From an uncultured Acidimicrobiales bacterium (GTDB lineage Bacteria > Actinomycetota > Acidimicrobiia > Acidimicrobiales > SZUA-35), in the NCBI GenBank assembly GCA_937925335.1, contig CALEWY010000061.1:1-62941 (forward strand): DNA of 62,941 nucleotides. The letters are read 5' to 3'. The position numbers and the translations under genes are program-made. The notes below the pieces were generated by a model that had not been told where the DNA came from, searched no databases, and saw only the letters and a list, made by a program, of their open reading frames with translations. Below are positions 17,223 to 26,251 of the stretch, piece by piece (within the stretch, counting starts at the first letter, position 1; each line of letters begins with the position of its first letter).

Positions 17223-19604
17223 ATGTACGCCCGCCTTGGCGCCTGGTGTTACGACCACCCATTCCGAGTCATCGGTGTCTGGATTGCCATCGTCGTTGCT
17301 GTCGGTGGAACCGTCGGTGGTCTTGGTGGCCCCGCGTTCGACAGTTCGTTCGAGATTCCCGACTCCGAATCCGCTGACGGTTTCGACATCGTCAACGAGC
17401 AGTTCGGCGGCTTTGGTTCCGGCCAGCCGGGCGCCATCGTGTTCGAAGCAGAGGCCGGTGTGCTCGATCCGGAGGTGCAGGCATCGATGACGGCGTTTAT
17501 CGACGGCATCCGCGCCGAGACGACCGAAGGCGGCGAGTTCGAGAGCCTTCTCATCCTCTCTCCCTATGACGAGAACGGCGCTCGTCTGATCTCACCCGGT
17601 GGCCAGATCGCCTTCGCCGATATCAGCGTTCCGCTCAGCGTCGACCAGGTCTTGGCCAGCGAAATGGGCGTCGCCATGCTGGAGCGAGCGGAGGAAGCCG
17701 GACTCGCAGAAGAGGGCATCACCGTCGAGATCGGTGGAGCAATCCTCGGTGAGTTCGAACCGCCGGAGTCAGAACTGCTCGGCCTCGCCTTTGCCGTGTT
17801 CGTCCTCATCGTTGCGATGGGTTCAGTCGTTGCGATGGGCACCACGATCGGTGTCGCCGTGTTCGGTGTTGCCACTGGCTTCATGACGATCGTCTTGATC
17901 TCGAACTTCATCACGGTTCCAGAATTCTCCACGTCGATTGCGCTCATGATCGGCCTCGGTGTCGGCATCGACTACGCGCTCTTCATCGTCACCCGGTATC
18001 GAGAAGCCATGCGAGACGGCTTCGATTCTCGCGGCGCAACCATCGTTGCCATCGACACCGCTGGACGCTCGGTGATCTTCGCCGGAGCAACCGTCGTCGT
18101 GTCGCTCCTCGGACTGCTCTTGATCGGCCTCGCCTTCATCACCGGCCTCGGCATCTCAGCCGCAGCGACGGTGCTCGTGGTGATGCTCGCATCGGTCACG
18201 CTTCTTCCGGCTGCTCTCGGCATCGTTCGAGACCGAGTCGAACTCACCCGCTACCGGGGCATCACCGCCGCAACGTTCATCGCCGTCGCGCTGCTCGGCC
18301 TCGGCCTCGGGCTGAATGCAGCAACGTTCTCGCTGCCGTTCGTCGGCCTCGCGCTACTCACGCTGATCGTTGGATCGAGCCCGCTCGGATCCTTCCTCAA
18401 GAAGGCCCTGCCAGCCCGCAAGCACGTGCCGGTGCGCGACACCATTTGGTATCGCTGGAGCCGCACCGTGCAGGCTCGGCCTTGGGCCTGGGCGATCGGG
18501 GGCACGGCGCTTCTCTTGCTGCTCACCGCTCCCCTGCTCAGCCTTCGTATGGGCTTCTCCGACGAGGGCAACTGGAACGAGGAAACCACCACTCGGCGTG
18601 CGTATGACCTCAAGGCTGAAGGGTTCGGCGAGGGCTCGAACGGACCGCTGCTGATTGCGACGGAGATCTCCTCACCGGAAGACTTCGACACGTTGAATGC
18701 TCTCGTCGCTGCACTCAACGAGACCGAGGGCGTTGCATTCGCCAGCCCGCCGTTCCCGAACGACACCAATCCCCCAACCGCTGCCTTGATGCAGGTGCAG
18801 CCGACGACATCACCACAAGACGTTGAGACCGAAGAGCTCGTCGCTCGAATCCGCGACGAAGTGATCCCCGCAACGGTCGGCGACTCCTCTCTCTCGCCGA
18901 AGGTGTCTGGTGCAACGGCGGCGAACATCGACTTCACCGGCTTCCTCGCCGGCCGCATCCTGCTGTTCTTCGGTGTGGTCTTGGCGCTGAGCTTCGCGCT
19001 GTTGATGGCCGTGTTCCGCTCGATCATGGTGCCGCTCAAAGCGGTGATCATGAACATGCTGTCGATCGGTGCCGCCTATGGCATCGTCGTCGCCGTGTTC
19101 CAGTGGGGCTGGTTTGGCGGTGTCTTCGGCATCGAACCCGCACCGATCGAACCGTTCATCCCGATGATGATGTTCGCCATCGTCTTCGGCCTCTCGATGG
19201 ACTACGAGGTGTTCCTCCTTTCTCGTGTGAAAGAGGAGTACGAACGAACCGGCGATGCCGTGAACTCGGTGGCCGACGGCCTCTCGATGACCGCCCGTGT
19301 GATCACCGCAGCGGCAGCCATCATGGTCGTGGTGTTCGGCAGCTTCGTGTTCGAAGACGATCGCATCATCAAGTTGTTCGGCCTCGGCCTGGCGATGGCC
19401 GTGCTGATCGACGCCACGCTCGTTCGTATGCTTCTCGTCCCGTCGACCATGCAGCTGCTCGGCGCTCGCAACTGGTGGCTGCCGGGTTGGCTCGATCGTC
19501 TGCTGCCCGACCTCAACGTTGAAGGCGGCCACCACGAGCCACCCGTCGCCTCTGACGCGACAGAAGCCGAACCTGAGGCTGAGCCAGAACCCGTGCTCGC
19601 TTGA
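17223..19604 (+). CDS. MMPL-family RND transporter
   Basis: 793 residues with two repeats of one helix, a periplasmic loop and about five helices. Each repeat carries the RND/MMPL motif: GLGVGIDYALFIVTRYREAM near residue 245 and FGLSMDYEVFLLSRVKEEYE near residue 660. MMPL proteins export lipids, fatty acids or hydrophobic drugs using the proton gradient. A good ribosome site (AAGGAG) precedes ATG 17223. Upstream is a TetR operator, downstream a 1-bp overlap with guanine deaminase. Confidence 0.9.
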   Translation: MYARLGAWCYDHPFRVIGVWIAIVVAVGGTVGGLGGPAFDSSFEIPDSESADGFDIVNEQFGGFGSGQPGAIVFEAEAGVLDPEVQASMTAFIDGIRAETTEGGEFESLLILSPYDENGARLISPGGQIAFADISVPLSVDQVLASEMGVAMLERAEEAGLAEEGITVEIGGAILGEFEPPESELLGLAFAVFVLIVAMGSVVAMGTTIGVAVFGVATGFMTIVLISNFITVPEFSTSIALMIGLGVGIDYALFIVTRYREAMRDGFDSRGATIVAIDTAGRSVIFAGATVVVSLLGLLLIGLAFITGLGISAAATVLVVMLASVTLLPAALGIVRDRVELTRYRGITAATFIAVALLGLGLGLNAATFSLPFVGLALLTLIVGSSPLGSFLKKALPARKHVPVRDTIWYRWSRTVQARPWAWAIGGTALLLLLTAPLLSLRMGFSDEGNWNEETTTRRAYDLKAEGFGEGSNGPLLIATEISSPEDFDTLNALVAALNETEGVAFASPPFPNDTNPPTAALMQVQPTTSPQDVETEELVARIRDEVIPATVGDSSLSPKVSGATAANIDFTGFLAGRILLFFGVVLALSFALLMAVFRSIMVPLKAVIMNMLSIGAAYGIVVAVFQWGWFGGVFGIEPAPIEPFIPMMMFAIVFGLSMDYEVFLLSRVKEEYERTGDAVNSVADGLSMTARVITAAAAIMVVVFGSFVFEDDRIIKLFGLGLAMAVLIDATLVRMLLVPSTMQLLGARNWWLPGWLDRLLPDLNVEGGHHEPPVASDATEAEPEAEPEPVLA

Positions 19605-20893
19605 TGCAGGTTCGGGGCACGATCGTCCAGGCGCCATCACCCGATCAACTCGTCGTCCTCGACGATCACGTCATCACCGTCGACGAAGGCGGCACGATCG
19701 TTGCGGTCGAGCCGTTTGACCCTGCGAAACATCTCGATGTGGACTCGATCGGGGCTGGCCATGTGTTGATGCCCGGGCTCATCGACACCCACGTGCACGC
19801 GCCGCAATGGCCGCAGCTCGGTGCTGGGCTTGATCTCCCGCTCGACCGGTGGTTGCAGGAATACACCTTCCCGCTCGAAGTTCGTTTCCACGACCTGGGC
19901 TTTGCGCAACAGGTGTGGGATCACATGGTGCCGACGCTGCTCCAGCTCGGCACGACCACCGCTGTCTATTACGGATCGATTCACAACCCGGCAACGACGG
20001 CGCTCGCTCAAACCTGCGCCAGCGCTGGCCAACGGGCGTTCATCGGCCGAGTCGCCATGGACGATCCGGACGGCAACCCCGAGTGGTATCGAGACGATTC
20101 AGCGGCTTCGTCGGTCGATGCCAGCGCGGCATCGATCGAGGCGATTCGAGGGATCGGAAGCTCGCTCGTTCAACCGATCGTGACGCCTCGATTCATCCCC
20201 TCGTGTTCCGTCGCGGCACTCGAGGGCCTGGCCGAACTGGCCGACGCCACCGGAACGCTCGTGCAGACCCATTGCTCGGAGAGCGATTGGCAGCACCAGT
20301 TTTCGATCAACCGGTTCGGGATGACCGATGCGGCAGCGCTCGATCGTTTCGGGCTGATCCGTGATCACACCGTGCTCGCCCACGCAACACATCTCACCGA
20401 CGATGACCGATCGCTCTTGATCGCAGCCGGTGCCGGCGTCGCTCACTGCCCGTTGTCGAACTCCTACTTCGCAAACGCCGTGTTCCCGGCTCGTCGCAAC
20501 ATCGAGGCGGGCATGCGCGTTGGATTGGGCACTGATATCGCCGGCGGGCCAACCGCCTCGCTCGTCGCTCAATGCGGCCACGCCGTCACGTCGGCCCGAA
20601 TGCTCGAAGACGGGGTCGACGTCGGCGACACGGCGGGGCGCGACTCGGCGCGGATTTCGATGATCACTGCGCTCTGGATGGCGACGGTTGGCGGTGCCGA
20701 TCTTCTCGGCCTGCCCATTGGGCTACTCGAACCGGGTCGCCAATTCGACGCGATCAGCGTCAGCTTGAGCGGGGCTGATGGAGTGCGCGGCTGGGCCGAC
20801 ATCGACGACGCGGAACGGATCTTCGAGAAGACGATGCGGTCAGCGCAAGCCGGTGCTGTCGATCGAGTGTGGGTCGACGGTCAGTCCATCTGA
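19604..20893 (+). CDS. guaD: Guanine deaminase
   Basis: 429 residues from ATG 19604, which overlaps the MMPL stop as TGATG; a TTG one codon earlier is possible. Amidohydrolase metal motif DTHVHAPQWPQLG near residue 62, the family-specific TPRFIPSCS near residue 195, HCSESDWQ near residue 222, and the final Asp in GLGTDIAGG near residue 310. The enzyme deaminates guanine to xanthine using zinc. Its pairing with an MMPL exporter under TetR is unusual for purine salvage. It overlaps the convergent Rieske gene by 13 bp. Confidence 0.85.
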   Translation: MQVRGTIVQAPSPDQLVVLDDHVITVDEGGTIVAVEPFDPAKHLDVDSIGAGHVLMPGLIDTHVHAPQWPQLGAGLDLPLDRWLQEYTFPLEVRFHDLGFAQQVWDHMVPTLLQLGTTTAVYYGSIHNPATTALAQTCASAGQRAFIGRVAMDDPDGNPEWYRDDSAASSVDASAASIEAIRGIGSSLVQPIVTPRFIPSCSVAALEGLAELADATGTLVQTHCSESDWQHQFSINRFGMTDAAALDRFGLIRDHTVLAHATHLTDDDRSLLIAAGAGVAHCPLSNSYFANAVFPARRNIEAGMRVGLGTDIAGGPTASLVAQCGHAVTSARMLEDGVDVGDTAGRDSARISMITALWMATVGGADLLGLPIGLLEPGRQFDAISVSLSGADGVRGWADIDDAERIFEKTMRSAQAGAVDRVWVDGQSI

Positions 20894-21870
20894 GCGAGAT
20901 CCCGCAGGATCTGTCGCATGGCGACGGTGTTGCGATCAGCCCGAGTGCTCACTTCTTCACCTGGCCCGAATGAGACGGACTTGGTCCGAATGCGCTCGAG
21001 GAGCTGGCGATCCTCGTCGGCCACACGAAGCTGGAATGCCGCTGCTTCTTCGGCCGTCTCGAGACCGTTCGCCACTGCCGTTGACACCATTTGGCAATAC
21101 AGCGTCGTCGTCTCGGCGTCGACCGGCTGGTGGAAGAATGCGATGACCACAACCTGATCGCTCCAGCCAAGGCGAAGGTGCACGTGATGGGGCGCCGTGA
21201 ACTCGAAGCTCATCGTGCGTTCGGCGATATCAGCGCCGTCGAGCGCCTGGGCTGAGTGCGTGTGCTCGATATGGAGACGCCAACCGTCTCGGTCGACTTC
21301 GTAGGGCCGAACGACTTGGTCGTCCGGGTCGCCGATGGTCGAGACGTGGGTGAACGGGAAGTGGGCAACGTCAAGGAAGTTGTCGGCCATCTGCGCGGCG
21401 CCGGCGTTCCAAACCTGGGGTGCCATGTCGACACGATCAAACGTCGCATCGTCCCACTCGGGAAACTCCGGCAGTGGCGTGACCGGTTCATCGAGCGCCG
21501 CCCACAGCAGCGCAAATCGCTCGACGACGGCGAAGGCGGCATCGAGGTTGGCGGCCGGCGGGACCACCGCACCGTCGAGCGCCGGAATGGCGACACACAC
21601 GCCGTCATCACCAAACCACCAGCCGTGATAGGCGCACTGCAGCACGCCGTCGGTCACGGTGCCTGCCGAGAGCGGCGCAAACCGGTGGGGGCAGGCGTCG
21701 GGCACGAGCGTCCAGGCTGAGTGGGAGCGGAACAGTGCGTAGTCGTCGCCGAGCAATCGGACGGGAAATGGGCCCGCTCCATCGACGGCATCGACCCGGC
21801 CGATCGGGTGCCAGCAGCGGCGCAGCGACGGGTGTTCGTTGCCGAACCAAGTGGAGTGAGAGGTGCCCAT
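20881..21870 (-). CDS. Rieske oxygenase, vanillate/pheophorbide-demethylase-like
   Basis: 329 residues from ATG 21870. The Rieske ligands are ACPHRFAPL near residue 58 and LQCAYHGWW near residue 77 (C-x-H, C-x2-H). The catalytic half has MADNFLDVAHFPFTH, whose N-x2-D-x2-H-x4-H form matches mononuclear iron sites of the vanillate O-demethylase and PaO-like group. It is a monomer-type oxygenase that needs a separate reductase, not seen here. It is divergent from the cyclase operon. The substrate is unknown; it differs from the GbcA-like enzyme at 1152-2387. Confidence 0.82.
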   Translation of the reverse strand: MGTSHSTWFGNEHPSLRRCWHPIGRVDAVDGAGPFPVRLLGDDYALFRSHSAWTLVPDACPHRFAPLSAGTVTDGVLQCAYHGWWFGDDGVCVAIPALDGAVVPPAANLDAAFAVVERFALLWAALDEPVTPLPEFPEWDDATFDRVDMAPQVWNAGAAQMADNFLDVAHFPFTHVSTIGDPDDQVVRPYEVDRDGWRLHIEHTHSAQALDGADIAERTMSFEFTAPHHVHLRLGWSDQVVVIAFFHQPVDAETTTLYCQMVSTAVANGLETAEEAAAFQLRVADEDRQLLERIRTKSVSFGPGEEVSTRADRNTVAMRQILRDLAQMD

Positions 21871-21914
21871 GAAGCCCGAGCATCGCTCGCTGCTCGAAAA
21901 GATCCAACGTTCTT

Positions 21915-21947
21915 GTATCCAACCGGCAGTTCGACACTCCTATGAGC
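21915..21947 (+). promoter_or_regulatory. Shared promoter motif, site A (cyclase-sigma operon)
   Basis: GTATC at 21915-21919, a 17-bp spacer, then CTCCTATGAGC at 21937-21947. The downstream 11 bp and the spacing are identical at site C (27715-27747). A start point 5-8 bp past this box would fall on ATG 21948 or 21954, implying a leaderless mRNA. As the operon encodes the ECF sigma, this is probably autoregulation. Confidence 0.7.
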
Positions 21948-21953
21948 ATGGCC

Positions 21954-22475
21954 ATGAACTCTGAGCCGATCCAGCGAACGTTTCTCTTCACCGACATCGT
22001 CGAGTCGACGCAACGAATCCAAATCGAGGGGCTCGAGCGTTGGACGGCACTGGTCGAACACCATCGGCGAACGGTCGCGGTGATCGTCAAGCACTTCGGT
22101 GGCCATCTTTGCCGCTTCACCGGGGACGGCTTTCTCGTGGCGTTCGACTCACCGGCTGACGGGACGATGGCCGCGCTGCGGCTGCAACATGCGCTGTGGG
22201 CACAGGGCGAACTCGATGTTCGGATCGGCGTCGCTTCCGGCCCTGCAACCCTGTGCGACGACCTCAGCTACATGGGCGTGGCGCTTCACACCACCGCTCG
22301 ATTGTGCGCCGAGGCACAGCCCGGCGAAGCGGTGATCGAAGCGTCGACCATCGCTCGCAGCACAACCGATCAGGCGATTCCTGTCCTCAACCCGCGAGTG
22401 GTCGATCTCCGAGGTTTTGACGAGCTACTGGACGTTTTTGTTTCTCCAGCGCGAGGAGCCCTGTGCCTACTATGA
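21954..22475 (+). CDS. Stand-alone class III adenylate/guanylate cyclase domain protein
   Basis: 173 residues from ATG 21954; ATGs at 21942 and 21948 are also in frame, but the first lies inside the promoter box. The protein is essentially one cyclase homology domain: FLFTDIVEST supplies metal Asp14 and RFTGDGFLVAF supplies Asp58, followed by RIGVASGPA. In the loop YMGVALHTTARL the transition-state Arg116 is present but the usual Asn is His112. There is no membrane segment or sensor domain. It would make a cyclic nucleotide or act as a nucleotide sensor. Its stop overlaps the sigma gene start (ATGA). Confidence 0.82.
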   Translation: MNSEPIQRTFLFTDIVESTQRIQIEGLERWTALVEHHRRTVAVIVKHFGGHLCRFTGDGFLVAFDSPADGTMAALRLQHALWAQGELDVRIGVASGPATLCDDLSYMGVALHTTARLCAEAQPGEAVIEASTIARSTTDQAIPVLNPRVVDLRGFDELLDVFVSPARGALCLL

Positions 22476-23035
22476 CCACGGTGACCTCCACGGCCGATGC
22501 CGATCTCGTCGCGCTGGCGATCCAGTCGGATCAGCGAGCGTGGAACGAACTCGTGCAGCGTTATACGCGCCTCGTGTGGCATGTGGTCCTCGGCTTCCAC
22601 CAGCTCGATGTCGCCACGCAGGCTGACGTCCATCAAACGACGTGGCTTCGCCTGGCGGAGCAACTCGATCGCATCAAGAATCCGGATCGGCTCGGCACCT
22701 GGCTCGCAACGACCGCTCGCCGCGAGTGCATTCGTTTGCTCGCTCAGCACGATCGCGAGACCCCACTCGCTGAGATCGATCGCCCGCCAAACGACGATCC
22801 GCTCGACCGGCATCTCCTCGACTCCGAACGCGACGCCGATCTTTGGGTTGCGTTCCAAAAGCTGGACGAGCGAGGGCAGGCATTGATTCGCCTGCTACTT
22901 GCCGATCCGCCCTTCAGTTACGACGACATCGCCGAGCTCCTCGACATGAAACGAGGGAGCATCGGCCCAACACGCCAACGGTGCCTCGACGCACTCCGAG
23001 CAGAACTCAACAGGACGACGAAAGATCTGTCATGA
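22472..23035 (+). CDS. ECF-type RNA polymerase sigma factor
   Basis: 187 residues from ATG 22472, which overlaps the cyclase stop as ATGA. GTG 22463, 4 bp after a GAGGAG-like site, is an alternative. Region 2 spans roughly residues 10-85 (AWNELVQRYTRLVWHVV, then NPDRLGTWLATTARRE). Region 4 is near 125-180 (FSYDDIAELLDMKRGSIGPTR). It has only regions 2 and 4, as ECF factors do. It is coupled upstream to a cyclase and downstream to a 150-aa protein. I infer that it reads the GTATC-N17-CTCNYRT promoters found at four places in this block. Confidence 0.88.
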   Translation: MTTVTSTADADLVALAIQSDQRAWNELVQRYTRLVWHVVLGFHQLDVATQADVHQTTWLRLAEQLDRIKNPDRLGTWLATTARRECIRLLAQHDRETPLAEIDRPPNDDPLDRHLLDSERDADLWVAFQKLDERGQALIRLLLADPPFSYDDIAELLDMKRGSIGPTRQRCLDALRAELNRTTKDLS

Positions 23036-23484
23036 CCGATGACGACGAACAGATGATGAGCGACCTTCTTCGAGTGTTGGACACCGTCGACGCCACAACG
23101 CTGCCTGATGTGAGCGCGGCCCAGGCGGCCTTTGCGTGGCGAGACATGGACGCCGAGCTCGCGCAGCTCGTGTTCGACTCCGAACACGACGTGCCCGCTG
23201 ATGTCGTCGTACGCGGCGAGGACGAAGCAGCCAGGCAACTGACCTTCACCACCGGCGACGTCACCATCGACATCGAAATCGGACCGGACGGGTTGATGGG
23301 TCAGATCATTCCGCCCCACCCCGCCTCGATCGAGTTGCACCAATCCGGCCGCGAGAGTGTGCATCTCGAGACCGACCGCTTTGGCGTCTTTTCGGTCAGC
23401 ACCGTCGCTGCTGGGCCCACGACGATTGTGGCAAGGGCTCTCGACGAGTCATGGTCGATCCGGACCGCCTGGACCGCGACCTGA
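23032..23484 (+). CDS. Uncharacterised sigma-operon partner, candidate anti-sigma factor or protease substrate
   Basis: 150 residues from ATG 23032, overlapping the sigma stop as ATGA. The first 50 residues are acidic and helical (MTDDDEQMMSDLLRVLDTVD, then WRDMDAELAQLVFD). The rest is beta-rich (LTFTTGDVTIDIEIGP, HLETDRFGVFSVSTV). There is no zinc-finger HxxxCxxC and no membrane helix, so it is not a classical ZAS or membrane anti-sigma. Coupled translation with an ECF sigma is the usual sign of a sigma partner. Its last 36 bp overlap the 3' end of the convergent CHAT protease gene. I do not recognise a named family. Confidence 0.7.
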   Translation: MTDDDEQMMSDLLRVLDTVDATTLPDVSAAQAAFAWRDMDAELAQLVFDSEHDVPADVVVRGEDEAARQLTFTTGDVTIDIEIGPDGLMGQIIPPHPASIELHQSGRESVHLETDRFGVFSVSTVAAGPTTIVARALDESWSIRTAWTAT

Positions 23485-26142
23485 TCGATTCGCCCCGAAG
23501 GCCACGAATCCGTCGGCCGCCACTCGATGGAAGTCGCTTCGGTCTCGGACACTCGCACATGCGGTGTGCAGCGCATCGGCTGAGCCAACACCCGTTTCGA
23601 GCTCAGCATGAAACGCAATCATGAGATCTCTCGACGCCTGATCCTCGACGGGCAGCATCGCTGCGACGACCGAGGCGGTACCCCTCGCAAGCATGGCTGC
23701 GGGAAATCCGAGCACTTCGTCGCCCCGCAACACCGACACGGTTCCAACGCTGCACGCCGACAACACGATGTGGGCGGGCAGATCCGGCAGGCCGTCGAGG
23801 TCGTAGACAAAGAGCGGGCCATCGCCGAGGCTCAGCGATGAGAAGTGCGGGTTGTCGTTTCTGAAACTGCCATGCGCCACGACGTGGACGATTCCAGCGG
23901 CCTCCCCCGCAGCGTTGATCGCCTCGATCGCAGCACCGACGGTGCTCGGAGGGCGAACGGCGCGATCGCCATAGATCGCACCGACGGCCTCGGCTTCCTC
24001 GGCGGCGCAGGGCAGATCGGGCCCGTCGATGACACACACATCGAGCCCCGCTGATCGTTGGGTGTGTGCGGTGAGCCATGCATGCGCGCTCGGAGCGACC
24101 ACGAACGGCTGGCGCCGAACGCTCGGCAACACACCCCACGGAAGCAAGTGGAGCGGACCTGAGGGCACGATGACGAGCTCGGCCGCGCCACGGACGAACG
24201 GTTTGATGAGTGCGTCGTCGAGTTCGAGCGCGATGCCGTCTACGAGATCGGAAGCGGCCCGTCGACGACCGTCGGACGAATCGTTCAATCGTCGGAGCCC
24301 AAAGCGGATTCGCTCGACGAGACCGATCATCTCATCGACCGCACCAAGCGATCGGACGTGGCGCACGCGACCGGATCGAATGACCAGTGCATCGAGCCGG
24401 CCGCCGACATCGATGAACTCGATCAGCACTCGATCGTCCACCAGGGCGACCTTCTCCACGATGTCGACGTCGGTCGACGGCCGCGCGATGACGGTCGATT
24501 GCCGTTGCGTTCGGATGTCTCGGACAATGTCGTGCTCGGCAGCCGCCCGGCTATCCGCTGACCCGGAAGCTCGGACACGTTCGAGCGCATCGGTTGGAGG
24601 TCCGACCGCTCCCGCCGACGTCAATCGCATCGCAACGGCTCGCTGTCGCTCCGCCCACCGCAGAACCGATCGTGGTCGACCAGACTCGGCCGCAAGCGCA
24701 AGGCCAAACGCCGCGAGTTCGGGAGCTCGCCCAACCATTGCCGCTCGAACGTCCATCGCCCCGATCTGCGAGCGCATCGAATCAAGTGCATCGAGGCCCG
24801 CCGACAGCTGGCGCATCGCCGGTCCCCGGCTGCCGCTCGCTGCAAGACGGAGAGCCTCGGCATGGCGAAGGCGTGCCATGTCGATCGCCGAGGAGTCTCG
24901 GCCGGCGATGCTGGCGGGAGACGGAACCGTCGCCAGGATCTCGTCGACGGTTACCGCATCAGAGGTCAGTGCCTCTGAAGCGAGTGCCCCTGAAGTCAGT
25001 GCGATTGCGGCCGCCTCGACCCGCACGTCCAGTGCGTCGTCCGGTCGCCCTGCACCGTGGAACCGGTTGGCGAGTTCGATGAGAGGGCCAACGAGGCTCT
25101 GATCTGGTTGAGCATTCGCCAGCATCATGAGCTGAGTCCGGTCAGCGTCGAGGACCAGTCCGGCGAGCGAGCGGTCCTCAGCCCAGGAGCGAACGGACTC
25201 ACAGAGGCGCTCCGCTTCCTGCGGTGCGCCGAGCGAGCCCCGCAACGCGGCCAAACGAAGCAAGGATTCGGCGATGGCGGACGACGAGATCGCATCACCC
25301 ACGAGGGCCACGGCTCGACGCGACATCGCCTCTGCCTCATCACGAAGGCCGACGAGGAGAAGCGCTTCAGCCAAGTCGTTTGCCGTTCGGTGATCACGAC
25401 TGGCGAGAAGGTTCCGCTCCTCCACCTCGGCATGGAGTGCGAAGACGGTCGGAATGTCGCCGATGCTGGCAGCTGACCGCGCCTCGTGCAGCAAGACGTC
25501 ACACTCGGCTTCGACGTTGCCAAGCGCGCGGTACAACGTGCGCGCCCGGCCGAAGTCAGACAGCGCCCTCAGGTGATCACCTCGAGCGGTGAGCTGCGTG
25601 CCCCGATTCATCGTGAGGACCGCCTCGACGATCGGCTCGAGCTCATCAAACGAACGCTCAACCTCGTCGTAGGTGGCGATCGCTTCATCGATTCGACCCA
25701 GTCCGAGGCCCAGGGTGGTTCCGCGCTGAATCAGGAGCCGGACGCGTCCATCGGGTGGGAGAAGTGGTTCTGCCCGAACCGAATCGTCGATGGCTCGTTC
25801 GGCGTCACCCGTGCTGATGCGAACACCCATGCGGGTGAGCAGAGCCCAGCCGGTCGCCTCCTCATCGTCGCCCATCTCGCCGAATCGCACCGCAGCATCG
25901 GCGTGTTCTGCCGCGTTCTCGAGATCACCTCGATGGGTAGCGACACTGGCGAGAACTCGATGGGCTTTTGCGAGCGAAACGTGATCGTCGCCGTGTGCCC
26001 GCACAACGAGCGTTGCGAGTTCGACCGCTCGGTCGCGATCGATCAGCATCATCTCGACCGCCTCGTCGGCACCGTGCGCTGGATCGTCGGAAGTGCCCAC
26101 CACGGACTCGTTCTTAGCAGCGCGGGCCGAAATGCGTGCCAT
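23449..26142 (-). CDS. TPR-like/CHAT-domain (caspase-like) protease
   Basis: 897 residues. Residues 1-620 are helical, Ala/Arg/Glu-rich repeats of TPR-like character (for example AHRVLASVATHRGDLENAAE). The C-terminal CHAT domain carries the catalytic pair His757 (IVHVVAHGSF) and Cys797 (IVLSACSVG), followed by RGTASVVAAMLPVED. CHAT is a clan CD cysteine-protease fold, as in Csx29 of type III-E CRISPR and separase. There is no signal peptide, so it is cytoplasmic. It is divergent from the subtilase and convergent on the sigma-partner gene. Substrate unknown; the neighbouring partner protein is the obvious candidate. Confidence 0.88.
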   Translation of the reverse strand: MARISARAAKNESVVGTSDDPAHGADEAVEMMLIDRDRAVELATLVVRAHGDDHVSLAKAHRVLASVATHRGDLENAAEHADAAVRFGEMGDDEEATGWALLTRMGVRISTGDAERAIDDSVRAEPLLPPDGRVRLLIQRGTTLGLGLGRIDEAIATYDEVERSFDELEPIVEAVLTMNRGTQLTARGDHLRALSDFGRARTLYRALGNVEAECDVLLHEARSAASIGDIPTVFALHAEVEERNLLASRDHRTANDLAEALLLVGLRDEAEAMSRRAVALVGDAISSSAIAESLLRLAALRGSLGAPQEAERLCESVRSWAEDRSLAGLVLDADRTQLMMLANAQPDQSLVGPLIELANRFHGAGRPDDALDVRVEAAAIALTSGALASEALTSDAVTVDEILATVPSPASIAGRDSSAIDMARLRHAEALRLAASGSRGPAMRQLSAGLDALDSMRSQIGAMDVRAAMVGRAPELAAFGLALAAESGRPRSVLRWAERQRAVAMRLTSAGAVGPPTDALERVRASGSADSRAAAEHDIVRDIRTQRQSTVIARPSTDVDIVEKVALVDDRVLIEFIDVGGRLDALVIRSGRVRHVRSLGAVDEMIGLVERIRFGLRRLNDSSDGRRRAASDLVDGIALELDDALIKPFVRGAAELVIVPSGPLHLLPWGVLPSVRRQPFVVAPSAHAWLTAHTQRSAGLDVCVIDGPDLPCAAEEAEAVGAIYGDRAVRPPSTVGAAIEAINAAGEAAGIVHVVAHGSFRNDNPHFSSLSLGDGPLFVYDLDGLPDLPAHIVLSACSVGTVSVLRGDEVLGFPAAMLARGTASVVAAMLPVEDQASRDLMIAFHAELETGVGSADALHTACASVRDRSDFHRVAADGFVAFGANRSGRGPGGPDRP

Positions 26143-26159
26143 GTGTCACAGTTCATTTC

Positions 26160-26192
26160 GTATCTATCGAGCCGCGACCGGCTCGTGTAGTG
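26160..26192 (+). promoter_or_regulatory. Shared promoter motif, site B (subtilase gene), with internal palindrome
   Basis: GTATC at 26160-26164, 17-bp spacer, CTCGTGTAGTG at 26182-26192. Within the spacer lies CGAGCCG-CGAC-CGGCTCG (26168-26185), a perfect 7-bp inverted repeat that could be an operator. The box lies about 60 bp before ATG 26252. The CHAT gene starts in the opposite direction at 26142. Confidence 0.6.
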
Positions 26193-26251
26193 GACCGGCC
26201 GGGTGATCGCGCTCGGCCACAACTGCGATTGCGCAAGAGGGAGACGCGACG

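Noticed and set aside
18810-19640. Minus-strand frame opposite the MMPL gene, His-rich
   Set aside because: It is antisense to conserved MMPL motif 2. The His-rich look comes from GTG/ATG codons read backwards.
24029-26190. Long plus-strand frames opposite the CHAT gene
   Set aside because: They are Arg/Ser-rich shadow frames, while the minus strand has the His757/Cys797 catalytic domain.
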